From the NCBI RefSeq assembly GCF_007997015.1, contig NZ_VOSM01000003.1:62001-126000 (forward strand): a stretch of 64,000 nucleotides of DNA, read 5' to 3'. The notes under the pieces are model-generated. The model was not told the DNA's origin. It searched no databases and saw only the letters and a program-made list of their open reading frames with translations. Positions 34,575 through 42,709 of the stretch are shown in pieces (within the stretch, counting starts at the first letter, position 1; each line of letters begins with the position of its first letter). This DNA comes from Lujinxingia vulgaris (GTDB lineage Bacteria; Myxococcota_A; Bradymonadia; Bradymonadales; Bradymonadaceae). Both the position numbers and the translations under genes were made by a program.

Positions 34575-35105
34575 TTGGAAAATCCGTATAAATTCAACAT
34601 CCTGGAGCCGCTCGAAGACTTCGGTGGCCCCGATGATCGTCGACTTCATATTGTGCTCCATGAGCCCGAGATTCCGGGTAATACCGGCAATATTGGCAGG
34701 CTCTGCGCGGGTACCAACGTGTGGCTGCACCTGGTCAAACCCCTGGGGTTTGACCTGGACGATCGCTACCTCAAGCGCGCCGGGCTCGATTACTGGCCGC
34801 ACGTAAAGATCAGCCTCCATGAGAACTTTGAGGCCGTGGAGGCCATCTTTCCGCGCGAGCGCATGCATTTTTTCACCAAGAAGACGACCCGCGCCTACGA
34901 CCAGGCCAACTGGCAGGGGGGCAGCGTGCTGATCTTCGGGAAAGAGACCAAAGGGCTGCCGGCGGAGATCCGCGAGCACTATGAGGATCGATGCTTTCGC
35001 ATCCCGACGACGGACAAAGTTCGCAGTTTGAACCTTTCCAACGCGTGCGCGATCGTGTTGTATGACGCGATGCGTCAGTTGAACTGGGAGCCCCTTCAGG
35101 GATAG
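34575..35105 (+). CDS. trmL: tRNA (cytidine/uridine(34)-2'-O)-methyltransferase TrmL
   Basis: 176 residues with a TTG start. SPOUT-fold methyltransferase methylating the wobble ribose. Motifs: HEPEIPGNTGNIGRLC at the start, GLDYWPHV, LIFGKETKGLP, and the knot ending IPTTDKVRSLNLSNACAIV. The TTG at 34575 is chosen because AGAAGAGG lies six bases upstream; a frame-open ATG at 34371 would lie inside the previous gene and add unlike residues. The family is about 155 residues, so this protein has a short N-terminal extension (ENPYKFNILEPLEDFGG). Confidence 0.9.
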   Translation: MENPYKFNILEPLEDFGGPDDRRLHIVLHEPEIPGNTGNIGRLCAGTNVWLHLVKPLGFDLDDRYLKRAGLDYWPHVKISLHENFEAVEAIFPRERMHFFTKKTTRAYDQANWQGGSVLIFGKETKGLPAEIREHYEDRCFRIPTTDKVRSLNLSNACAIVLYDAMRQLNWEPLQG

Positions 35106-35142
35106 ACCGCGCGGGTGAGCGTGGTTGGTGTGGTGAGACGTT

Positions 35143-38100
35143 GTGAGCGAGTCGTTCGGGACATACATGCTGGGAGAGCGCATCGGCGTGGGCGGGATGG
35201 CCGAGGTGTTTCTTGCGCGCAGCGTCGGGGCGGAAGGGGTTGAGAAGACCCTGGTCATCAAAAAGATTCTTCCAAAACTGGCCACCGATGAGCGTTTTGT
35301 GGAGATGTTCATCGCCGAGGCCAAGATCGCCATGGGGCTCAATCACCCGAATGTCGTGCAGATCTACGACTTCGGGAAGGTTGGCCAGGACTACTACCTG
35401 GCCATGGAGCATGTGGACGGGGTGGACCTGGGGCATCTGCTGCGGGCCGGCCAGCGCGCCGGACGAGCGCTCTCGCTGGGCGATGCGCTCTTTGTGGCCA
35501 TTGAGCTTGCGCGGGGGCTTGATTATGCCCACCGCCGCACCGACGGGTTCGGGCGCAGCCTGGAGCTTGTGCATCGCGACATAAGTCCGCAGAACGTGCT
35601 GATCTCACGCGATGGTGCGGTCAAGCTGGTGGACTTCGGTATCGCCAAGGCTACCAGCGTGCGCGAGGACCGCCCGGGGATGGTCAAGGGTAAGTACCGC
35701 TACATGAGCCCGGAACAGGCCCGTGGCGAGGAGGTCGATCTTCGCAGCGACCTCTTCAGCCTGGGGGCGCTGATGTTTGAGCTGGTGTGCGGTCGACCGC
35801 TCTTTCGGGCCGAGAGCACAGATGATCTTCTCAGCCTGGTATCGGGGGCGGTGGTGCCCGACATTAAGGCGCTTAATCCGATGATTCCCGAGGCGCTTGA
35901 ACATCTGATCTACAAAGCCCTCTCCGGCGATCGCGAAGAGCGTCCGGCGAGTGCCCGGGAGATGCAGCGGGCGATGACGCGGGTGCTCTACGGGCTCAGT
36001 GAGATTCACGATGAGATGACGCTCTCGCAGCATCTTCGAGAGGTTGGTCCGCACCTCGATCGGGAAGCCCGTGCCGGTGAGAGTGTGTCGGCGGGGCTGG
36101 AGGCGTCGGCATCCACGGTGGTCGGCCGTACGCGGGTGGCGCGCGGCGGGGCGTCGGCGCGCGCGGCGAGCCTGCGCACCTCGATGCAGGTGACCCCGGC
36201 GATGGTGCAGCGCCGCAAAGAAGTGGTGACCATCGCCGGCAGGCTGGAGGGCTTGCAGGAGCTGCAGCGCGCACTTAGCCCGGAGCGCTGGCGCCACCTT
36301 GTGGCGGAGATGACGCGGATTGTGGACGCCATCGCCTTTAAGAATGACGGCGTCTTGCACAGCATGGATGCTGCGGGTTTTGTGGTCGTGCTGGGGCTGC
36401 CGATCTCCAGTGAGAATGACGGGGTGCGGGCTGCCCGGGTGGCTCGTGATCTGCACGAGGCGGTGGCGGGCATGAACTTCAGCCTGGATGTGCCGCTCCT
36501 GGTCAGCCTGGGCATCGCCACCTCGGAGGTGCTCATTGAGCACCCGGGAAGCGGTCTAAAGCAGGGTTACCGCTGGGAGTTTCTGGAGCGCGGCGATGCC
36601 GACGCGCGCTCGCTGGCCTCGGCTGCGCTGGCGCGGGAGACGCTGATCGGCCCGCAGGTGTTTCAGCGGGTCCGGCGCGCCTTCTACTGTGAGGCGATTC
36701 AACCGGTGGCGGGCAACGATGAGGCCCGGTCGGCGGGTAGTGCGCCGGCCTACCGGCTGGTGGGACCAAAGAGCGCCCGGGAGCGCATCAAAGAGCTGCG
36801 CCGATCGGTCACCTCCTTTTACGGCCGCGATGTGGAGCGGCGGGTCGTGCGCCAGGCCTACCGCCGGGTGGCGATGGATCGGCTCGCTGGTGCGCTGGTG
36901 CTGGTCGGGCCGGCCGGGGTCGGGAAGTCGGCGCTCCTGGAGGAGTTTCTCTCGGGCTTTGACAGCGGGCAGGCGCGCGTCCTGCGCGCGGTGGCCTCGC
37001 CCTATGAGCGCGATCAGCCGCTGGGGAGCGCGGCGGCCTTTTTTGCCGAGGCGTTGGAGCTGGGATCCCGCGATGATCTTCGGCAGCTGGCTGCCCGTCT
37101 GGAGAAGGTCATTGAGACGATCTTTGTCGGTGAGGATGAGGAAGAGCGTGAGCTGCTCTTCGACTCGCTGGCGACGGTCTTCGGCGTGCCGGTGGCCGAG
37201 CGCGCCTTTGCGCGCCTTGACCGCGATGAGCGGCAGCGGCGCATCTACCTCTCGTTGAGCAAACTTGTAAGCGGGTTTGCGGCGTCCGGTCCGGTGATCA
37301 TCGCCATCGATGACGCGCACTATATCGATCCGGTGATGCTGGAGTTTACGGCGCGCTACTTTGAGACCGACCGTGAGGCGCCGGTGTTTATGGTGTGCAC
37401 CGCCCGCGACCTGGGGCCGCACACCGAGAGTGACGCCTGGCAACGTCTGGTCAGCAGTTCGCGCGTTGAGGTTGAGTCGGTCGGTGAGCTCTCGGGGCGT
37501 GAGTCACGTCGGCTGGTGCGCGACCTGTTGCGCCTCGATGTGGGTGAGGATCAGGCGCTGGTCGAGGAGGTACTGCATCGAACCGGCGGAAACCCGCTCT
37601 ACATTCGCGAGGTGGTGGAGGCGATCCGCGATCGGGTGGGTTTTGGTCTTTCAACTGACTCGGTGGAGCTTAGCGATGAGGCGGTGTGGTTGCCGGCGAG
37701 CGTCGAGGGGATCATCGGCGCGAAACTGGAGCGGCTGCCCTCCGAGGCGCGGGCGGTTCTGGTTCGGGTGGCGCTCTTCGGGGTGCCTTTTGAGCGGGAG
37801 CGAGCCGAACGCCTTCTGGAGCAACCCTGCGGGGAGGCCATCGCGCTGCTGGTGGAGTCGGGGATCCTGGAGGAGGTCGGCGCTCAAAGAAGTCTGCGTT
37901 ACCGCTTCTGCAACGAGTTGACCCGGGAGGTCGCCGCGCGCGGACTTCTTGCCGAGCACGCCGCGGAGCTGCACGGGCGCATCGCCGCGGATCTCATGGC
38001 GCAGGAAGGGGAGGGGGCGCTGCGCAAGAGCGCGCTGGTGGCGCGGCACCTCGAAGCCAGCGGAGATGGGGAGGGCGCCCGGAGCTACTATGTGCGCGCC

Positions 38101-39522
38101 GCCCGGGAGGCCTCGCGGCTGGTCGGAGCGCAGGTCTGTGTGCGCCACTGCGACCGGGTCCTGGAGATGGGCGGGGCTCCGACCGATGAGCTGATCGAGG
38201 TGCTCTTGCTCAAGGAAGAGGCCTGTCAGGAGATCGGCGATGATGCGGGGGCTCGCAGTGCGCTCGGTGCCCTGGAAGACCTTATATCGTCGGGGGAGGC
38301 CGATGCGCGGGCCGCCGAGGTGTGGCTGCGCCTGGCGCGCTATCAGTTTCAGCGCGCGAGCTTTCGCGAGGCACGCGACTATCTCAGCCGCGCCGAAGAG
38401 GCCGCCGAGCGCCTTGCGGATTGCATCAGCCTTGCGCAGGTTGCGCGTCAGCGTGCGGTGATCGATCTGACCGAGGGCCATCGCGACGGCGCGCTGGAGG
38501 TGGTCGACGCAGGCTTGCTTCTGCTCGATGAGGCCAGCATTCACGGCGTGGATCCCCGACGCGCCGGTGAGGTTGCGGTTGAACTCTACACGGTGCGCGG
38601 GGTTGTGCTGCGGCAGACCGGACGTCATCGCGAGGCGCTTATCGCCTACGATCGTGCGCTGAGCCGGGCCCGCGAGCTTGAGCTTCCGCGCCATCAGCGC
38701 CAGATTTTGACCAACTCCGGGTTGGCCCTGGCCTATGTGGGGCGCTTTACCCAGGCGATGGCCCGCTACGAGAGTGCGCTCGCGATGTGCCGCCAGCTCG
38801 GGCATCGGCGTGATGAGGCGTTGTTGCTGGTCAACATCGGCCATGTGAACTTTTTGCTCGGGCAGACGCGCCAGGCGATCTCCGAGATTCAACGCGGGCT
38901 GCATCTGGCCCGCCGCACCGGCTACACCACCACCGAGGCCGATGGCCAGATTTCCCTGGGGTTGTGTTACCTGGAGCTGGGGCAGAACGACCAGGCCGAG
39001 CACGCGCTCCACGAGGGGCTTCGCCTGGCGGACTCGATTCCCCACGCCTACCTGGCGGTCTGCGCCACGCTGGCGCTGGCGCAGGTGAAACTTCAGGCCG
39101 AGAGCCCGGGACACGCCCGCGTGGCGTTGCTGCAGGCAGAAGATGCCATGGAGCGCGCCGAGCAGGCCGATATGCGCTGGGGCAGGGCGTTTGCGTTGAG
39201 CCTGATGGCCCGGGCCCACGCCTGCTCGGAGCGCTTTGACCAGGCGCTCACCCTCTCACGTCAGGCGCTGGCGATGCTCGATGAGGTCGAGATCTATGGC
39301 GAGGATGAGGTGAACTTTGCCCACGCCCACATTTTGCAGCTGATCGGCGATGATGCGCTGGATGCCGAGCGCACCCGCTCGCTGCGGCGCGCCCGGGCCA
39401 TCGTGCAGGAGCGCGCCTCAAGCATCGACGATGAACGTCTGCGACGCGACTATCTGGCCCGACCGCTCAACGCCCGCATCACGGCCGCGTCGGGCGATGA
39501 GCCTGCTGAAGTCGCCGATTAG
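35143..39522 (+). CDS. Multidomain Ser/Thr kinase with degenerate cyclase, AAA-like ATPase and TPR array
   Basis: 1459 residues, GTG start. Kinase domain 8-285: glycine loop GVGGMAEVFLA, VIKK lysine, HRD at 144-146 and DFG at 164-166, so it looks active. Residues about 345-545 resemble a class III cyclase fold but lack both metal-binding Asp, so it is probably a pseudo-cyclase. From about 560 an ATPase domain follows, with Walker A GPAGVGKSA at 589-597 and Walker B IIAIDDAH at about 719-726, then winged-helix-like regions. TPR repeats run from about 960 to 1430. The layout recalls PknB-type and adenylate-cyclase/ATPase fusion regulators of myxobacteria. The target is unknown; the nearby FHA protein is a candidate binder of phosphorylated partners. 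Its stop overlaps the stop of the convergent rluD-like gene. Confidence 0.87.
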   Translation: MSESFGTYMLGERIGVGGMAEVFLARSVGAEGVEKTLVIKKILPKLATDERFVEMFIAEAKIAMGLNHPNVVQIYDFGKVGQDYYLAMEHVDGVDLGHLLRAGQRAGRALSLGDALFVAIELARGLDYAHRRTDGFGRSLELVHRDISPQNVLISRDGAVKLVDFGIAKATSVREDRPGMVKGKYRYMSPEQARGEEVDLRSDLFSLGALMFELVCGRPLFRAESTDDLLSLVSGAVVPDIKALNPMIPEALEHLIYKALSGDREERPASAREMQRAMTRVLYGLSEIHDEMTLSQHLREVGPHLDREARAGESVSAGLEASASTVVGRTRVARGGASARAASLRTSMQVTPAMVQRRKEVVTIAGRLEGLQELQRALSPERWRHLVAEMTRIVDAIAFKNDGVLHSMDAAGFVVVLGLPISSENDGVRAARVARDLHEAVAGMNFSLDVPLLVSLGIATSEVLIEHPGSGLKQGYRWEFLERGDADARSLASAALARETLIGPQVFQRVRRAFYCEAIQPVAGNDEARSAGSAPAYRLVGPKSARERIKELRRSVTSFYGRDVERRVVRQAYRRVAMDRLAGALVLVGPAGVGKSALLEEFLSGFDSGQARVLRAVASPYERDQPLGSAAAFFAEALELGSRDDLRQLAARLEKVIETIFVGEDEEERELLFDSLATVFGVPVAERAFARLDRDERQRRIYLSLSKLVSGFAASGPVIIAIDDAHYIDPVMLEFTARYFETDREAPVFMVCTARDLGPHTESDAWQRLVSSSRVEVESVGELSGRESRRLVRDLLRLDVGEDQALVEEVLHRTGGNPLYIREVVEAIRDRVGFGLSTDSVELSDEAVWLPASVEGIIGAKLERLPSEARAVLVRVALFGVPFERERAERLLEQPCGEAIALLVESGILEEVGAQRSLRYRFCNELTREVAARGLLAEHAAELHGRIAADLMAQEGEGALRKSALVARHLEASGDGEGARSYYVRAAREASRLVGAQVCVRHCDRVLEMGGAPTDELIEVLLLKEEACQEIGDDAGARSALGALEDLISSGEADARAAEVWLRLARYQFQRASFREARDYLSRAEEAAERLADCISLAQVARQRAVIDLTEGHRDGALEVVDAGLLLLDEASIHGVDPRRAGEVAVELYTVRGVVLRQTGRHREALIAYDRALSRARELELPRHQRQILTNSGLALAYVGRFTQAMARYESALAMCRQLGHRRDEALLLVNIGHVNFLLGQTRQAISEIQRGLHLARRTGYTTTEADGQISLGLCYLELGQNDQAEHALHEGLRLADSIPHAYLAVCATLALAQVKLQAESPGHARVALLQAEDAMERAEQADMRWGRAFALSLMARAHACSERFDQALTLSRQALAMLDEVEIYGEDEVNFAHAHILQLIGDDALDAERTRSLRRARAIVQERASSIDDERLRRDYLARPLNARITAASGDEPAEVAD

Positions 39523-40460
39523 CGCCAGTCGCGGCCGGCGCGCAGCGCTTCGAGCGCCTTCTCAAAGTCTTCGGGGTAATTCGCCACGCAGTGCACGCGC
39601 TGACCATCGGGGTGCTCAAAGCCCAGGGTGCGCGCGTGCAGGGCCTGCCGCCCGATCAGCGAGCATTGCGCGGTGCGCCGCCCGCCGTAGAGCGCGTCTC
39701 CGAGAAGCGGCGCGTCAGCGTCGGCAAAATGCATGCGGATCTGGTGGGTGCGCCCGGTCTCCAGGCGGCATTCCACGAGCACCGCGCCGCTGTCATAGCG
39801 CTCCATCACCCGGTAGTGCGTCACCGCGTGGCGTCCCTTCGGCACTCGCCCCGTAAAGCGCATGCGGTGGTTGGGATCGCGACCGTGCAGCGTGTCGAAA
39901 GTTCCCTCATCGGCGAGCCCCGGACCAAACACCAGGGCGTGGTAGACGCGGTCGATGCTGTGGTCGCGGAACTGGGCCGAGAGGTGGTGATGAGCGCGGT
40001 CGGTCTTGGTGACCGCCAGCGCCCCGGAGGTGTCTTTGTCGATGCGGTGCACGATCCCCGGGCGCAGCTCCCCGCCGATGGTGGGGAGCTCGTCGAAGTG
40101 GTGCATCAGGGCGTTGACGAGCGTGCCGTCGGGGTGGCCGATCGAGGGGTGCACGACCATGCCCACGGGTTTGTCGACCACGGCCACCTCGTCATCCTCA
40201 TAGAGGAGGTTGAGCGCGATGGCCTGTGCCTTGATGCTGGGTTCGGTGGGAGGAATGTGCGACCAGAAGATGCGGTCGTCTTCACGCAACTTATAGCCGG
40301 CCTTGACCTGCTGGCCGTTAACCGTGACCTCGCCGCGGTCCAGGAACTTTCGCACCTGAGAGCGGGTCAGGGGAGGATCATCCTGCTCGGCCAGATACAC
40401 GTCGAGGCGCTGGCCGGCGTCTTCCGGCTCAACCTGAAAGCTGAATTCGGTGGTGCTCAA
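39519..40460 (-). CDS. rluD: RluA family pseudouridine synthase, RluD-like
   Basis: 313 residues. An S4 domain (about 16-75) precedes the catalytic domain with VHRIDKDTSGALAVTKT (Asp141) and LETGRTHQIRMHF. The HRIDKDTSG form and the overall length match RluD, which modifies 23S rRNA helix 69. The stop codon overlaps by two bases the stop codon of the convergent kinase gene, and the gene's start is 20 bp from a small unknown gene upstream. Specificity is inferred, not proven. Confidence 0.9.
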   Translation of the reverse strand: MSTTEFSFQVEPEDAGQRLDVYLAEQDDPPLTRSQVRKFLDRGEVTVNGQQVKAGYKLREDDRIFWSHIPPTEPSIKAQAIALNLLYEDDEVAVVDKPVGMVVHPSIGHPDGTLVNALMHHFDELPTIGGELRPGIVHRIDKDTSGALAVTKTDRAHHHLSAQFRDHSIDRVYHALVFGPGLADEGTFDTLHGRDPNHRMRFTGRVPKGRHAVTHYRVMERYDSGAVLVECRLETGRTHQIRMHFADADAPLLGDALYGGRRTAQCSLIGRQALHARTLGFEHPDGQRVHCVANYPEDFEKALEALRAGRDWR

Positions 40461-40480
40461 AACATGCCGGGGGCAGCGGG

Positions 40481-40753
40481 TTACCAGATCGAGCTTTCGA
40501 TATGGCCGCAGTTGGCGAAGACGATGTCGATAAACGCCTTCTCCAGGATGTTGGTGTTCTCCAGCATGTCTTCGTCGACGTACTGACGCATGTGCGTGAG
40601 CGCCTCGCGCCAGATGCCATCGAGCTCATCGAAGAGGTTGTCGTTCTTGATGCCCGCTTCGATCTTTTTCTGGATGTCCGGGTAGATCGTGAGGTCGGAG
40701 GCGATAACGCGGGCGCGCTGAGCGGCCTTCTTCGGGTCGGTGATCTTGGACAT
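40481..40753 (-). CDS. Small conserved-looking protein of unknown function
   Basis: 90 residues. A charged, mostly helical protein: KKAAQRARVIASDL, then KIEAGIKNDNLFDELD, and a C-terminal ANCGHIESSIW. I recall similar short proteins in deltaproteobacterial genomes, but none with a named function. It lies upstream of and near the rluD-like gene (20-bp gap) and 93 bp from the ParA-like gene start region, on the same strand. No signal peptide or membrane segment is seen. Confidence 0.75.
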   Translation of the reverse strand: MSKITDPKKAAQRARVIASDLTIYPDIQKKIEAGIKNDNLFDELDGIWREALTHMRQYVDEDMLENTNILEKAFIDIVFANCGHIESSIW

Positions 40754-40846
40754 GCGTTCCTCAGGGCGAGGGGTTCGACGTGAACTCGGGCCGAGGAGCC
40801 CGGCAAAAGGAGGGCGGCGTGGCGCCGGCCCGTTTCGGCGACCTTA

Positions 40847-42490
40847 TCACGATTGATCGAGATATCGGAAGTATTCTTCGATCAGGGGTTGAGCCGGGAC
40901 ATCAAAGACACGGGCGACCTCGCGCAGGTAGCCGCGCAGGTAGACCGGGCGCGGGAGCACGTCGAAGTCGACGGTCTCAATCGCGGCCAGGTATTTGACG
41001 CCGATGTGGGTTCGCGAGCTCAGCTCCTGGAGACTCAGGCCGTGGCGGCGTCGCAGCGCGGCGATGGCGTCGCCGGGAGACTTTGTGCCGGCGGCGCGCC
41101 GCGGCGCGCTGCCTTCTTCAGCGGCGGGCGCATCGTCGCTGCGCTCCTCATCGGCGGGTTTCGCCGAAGGCTGGGCCGGGGGCGTGAACTCCGGCGGTCG
41201 GGGGGGCGGGGGGGTGGGATGCTCCTGGCGGGCAGGTATGGCGGTGCGCTCCCGCTCGTAGTTGCGCACCGCCTCATCGACCTCCGCCCTGGAGAAGTTC
41301 TCGCTGGGCATGGTGAGCACGTGCCGGTAGAGCCCCTCGAGCTCTTCGGCGATCTCCATGCGGCGGGTCGGCTCGGTGAACACCAGGCTGATGGAGGCCT
41401 CGCGCCGGTAGCCCTCCCAGAGGCGGCGGCAGTACTGACGCACCTCATTGCGACTGAGCTCGGGGTTGAGCCCCATCGTCAACGCGGGATGAGCATCGCC
41501 GCGGGTGGGGGTGGGGCGCGGGTAGCGCATGTCGACCAGCTGAATGTCGCGAATATGCCGCGAGAGCAGCTCAATATCGTTGGTCAGCCCCTCCTCATTG
41601 CGCGAGGTGCCCGTGCCGGTGGTGCGGCGGTTGTAGAACCAGCGGCGGTCGGCGTAGTCGATGCTGGCGAGCACGCGCGGAAAGACCTGCAGCTCGCGGT
41701 GGAGCGCGTGGCTGAGCACAAAGCCCAGGTCATGCTCGGCGCCCTCCCGCACCATGTTGACCACCATGTAGACCTCGAGCTGTCGGGCGGTCTCATCGAT
41801 GATCGCGCGCGACTGGGCCGAGGGGGCGTCGTAACGAAGCGAGCGGGTGTTCAGCCACAGCGGTTGCTTGTAGAGGACCTCTACAAGCTCCTCTTCAAAC
41901 TCGGGAGCCTGAGGGTGGTAGCCGATGGCGCTGAAGAGAGACGCGCGCAGAAACTGGGCCATCACGCGAATCGCCGCCGGGTCGGGCGTGCCCACCAGAA
42001 TGGGCGTGTCGCTCAGCGTAAAGAGCCCCACATCGAAGGGGGAGAGGCTGGGGGGAAGATCGATGAGCACCCAGTCGAAGTCGAGCTGGTGCAGCTGGGC
42101 GATGATCTCTTCGGGGCGCACCCTCGGTCGCGTAAAAGGATAGCGCCGCGCCGACGCCAGCGACGCCAGGTACACGTTGGAGTAAGCCGTTCCCACAATG
42201 AAGTCGGCGATGTGCGAGCCCTTCTCCCCGAGGCAATGCGATCCGTCTGCGCTCAGGTCAAAGGCCGGCTCATTGGCCCCCAGCAGGATGTTGAGCGTTG
42301 GGGTATGCCAGGAGGCGTCGATGCAGAGCACGCGTCCCTGATAGCGCGTCAGCGCGCGGGCGATGTCGGCACACAGGGTGCTCTTGCCGGTGCCGCCCTT
42401 GCCGCCCCCGAAGGTGACGACGCGCGGGCGGTCTGGATGTTGGGGGGGAGCGATCTGATTCAACGGGCCTACTCCGCGTGGCGAGGGCAT
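40847..42490 (-). CDS. ParA/MinD-like ATPase fused to a RodZ-type helix-turn-helix domain
   Basis: 547 residues. The N-terminal deviant Walker A GGKGGTGKST (29-38) with Walker A' (VLCIDASW) and a Walker B-like DWVLIDLPPS mark a SIMIBI ATPase of the MinD/FlhG type. A linker rich in Pro/Glu (about 420-470) leads to a C-terminal helix-turn-helix domain (AIAALRRRHGLSLQELSSRT) and a following VYLRGYLREVARVF segment, as in RodZ-type HTH_25 domains. Such proteins position polar or division components; the fused form suggests a self-contained DNA-binding positioning factor. It is divergent from the FHA/coiled-coil gene with a 219-bp gap that holds no other gene. Confidence 0.83.
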   Translation of the reverse strand: MPSPRGVGPLNQIAPPQHPDRPRVVTFGGGKGGTGKSTLCADIARALTRYQGRVLCIDASWHTPTLNILLGANEPAFDLSADGSHCLGEKGSHIADFIVGTAYSNVYLASLASARRYPFTRPRVRPEEIIAQLHQLDFDWVLIDLPPSLSPFDVGLFTLSDTPILVGTPDPAAIRVMAQFLRASLFSAIGYHPQAPEFEEELVEVLYKQPLWLNTRSLRYDAPSAQSRAIIDETARQLEVYMVVNMVREGAEHDLGFVLSHALHRELQVFPRVLASIDYADRRWFYNRRTTGTGTSRNEEGLTNDIELLSRHIRDIQLVDMRYPRPTPTRGDAHPALTMGLNPELSRNEVRQYCRRLWEGYRREASISLVFTEPTRRMEIAEELEGLYRHVLTMPSENFSRAEVDEAVRNYERERTAIPARQEHPTPPPPRPPEFTPPAQPSAKPADEERSDDAPAAEEGSAPRRAAGTKSPGDAIAALRRRHGLSLQELSSRTHIGVKYLAAIETVDFDVLPRPVYLRGYLREVARVFDVPAQPLIEEYFRYLDQS

Positions 42491-42709
42491 CTGAGGCCGG
42501 GCTCAAGCCCGAGCGGGCGCGCCATCTTCGTCCACCGATCGCCACTTGGCAAGGGGGCTTGTGCGGGTTAGGTTAGGGGCGCTTTCAGGCTGAAAATTCA
42601 CGCGCGGATGTGCGCTATTCCGAGGCATCATCCAGCGTCGCTGAGAGCCCGACTTTCGCCCCTACACAGACCTACGCCAGCGCCGACGCATTCGAGCCAA
42701 GGTGGACAC

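Noticed and set aside
37651..39219. Antisense 522-codon open frame opposite the kinase TPR region
   Set aside because: Shadow of a real gene with a HRD/DFG kinase and a complete architecture on the plus strand.
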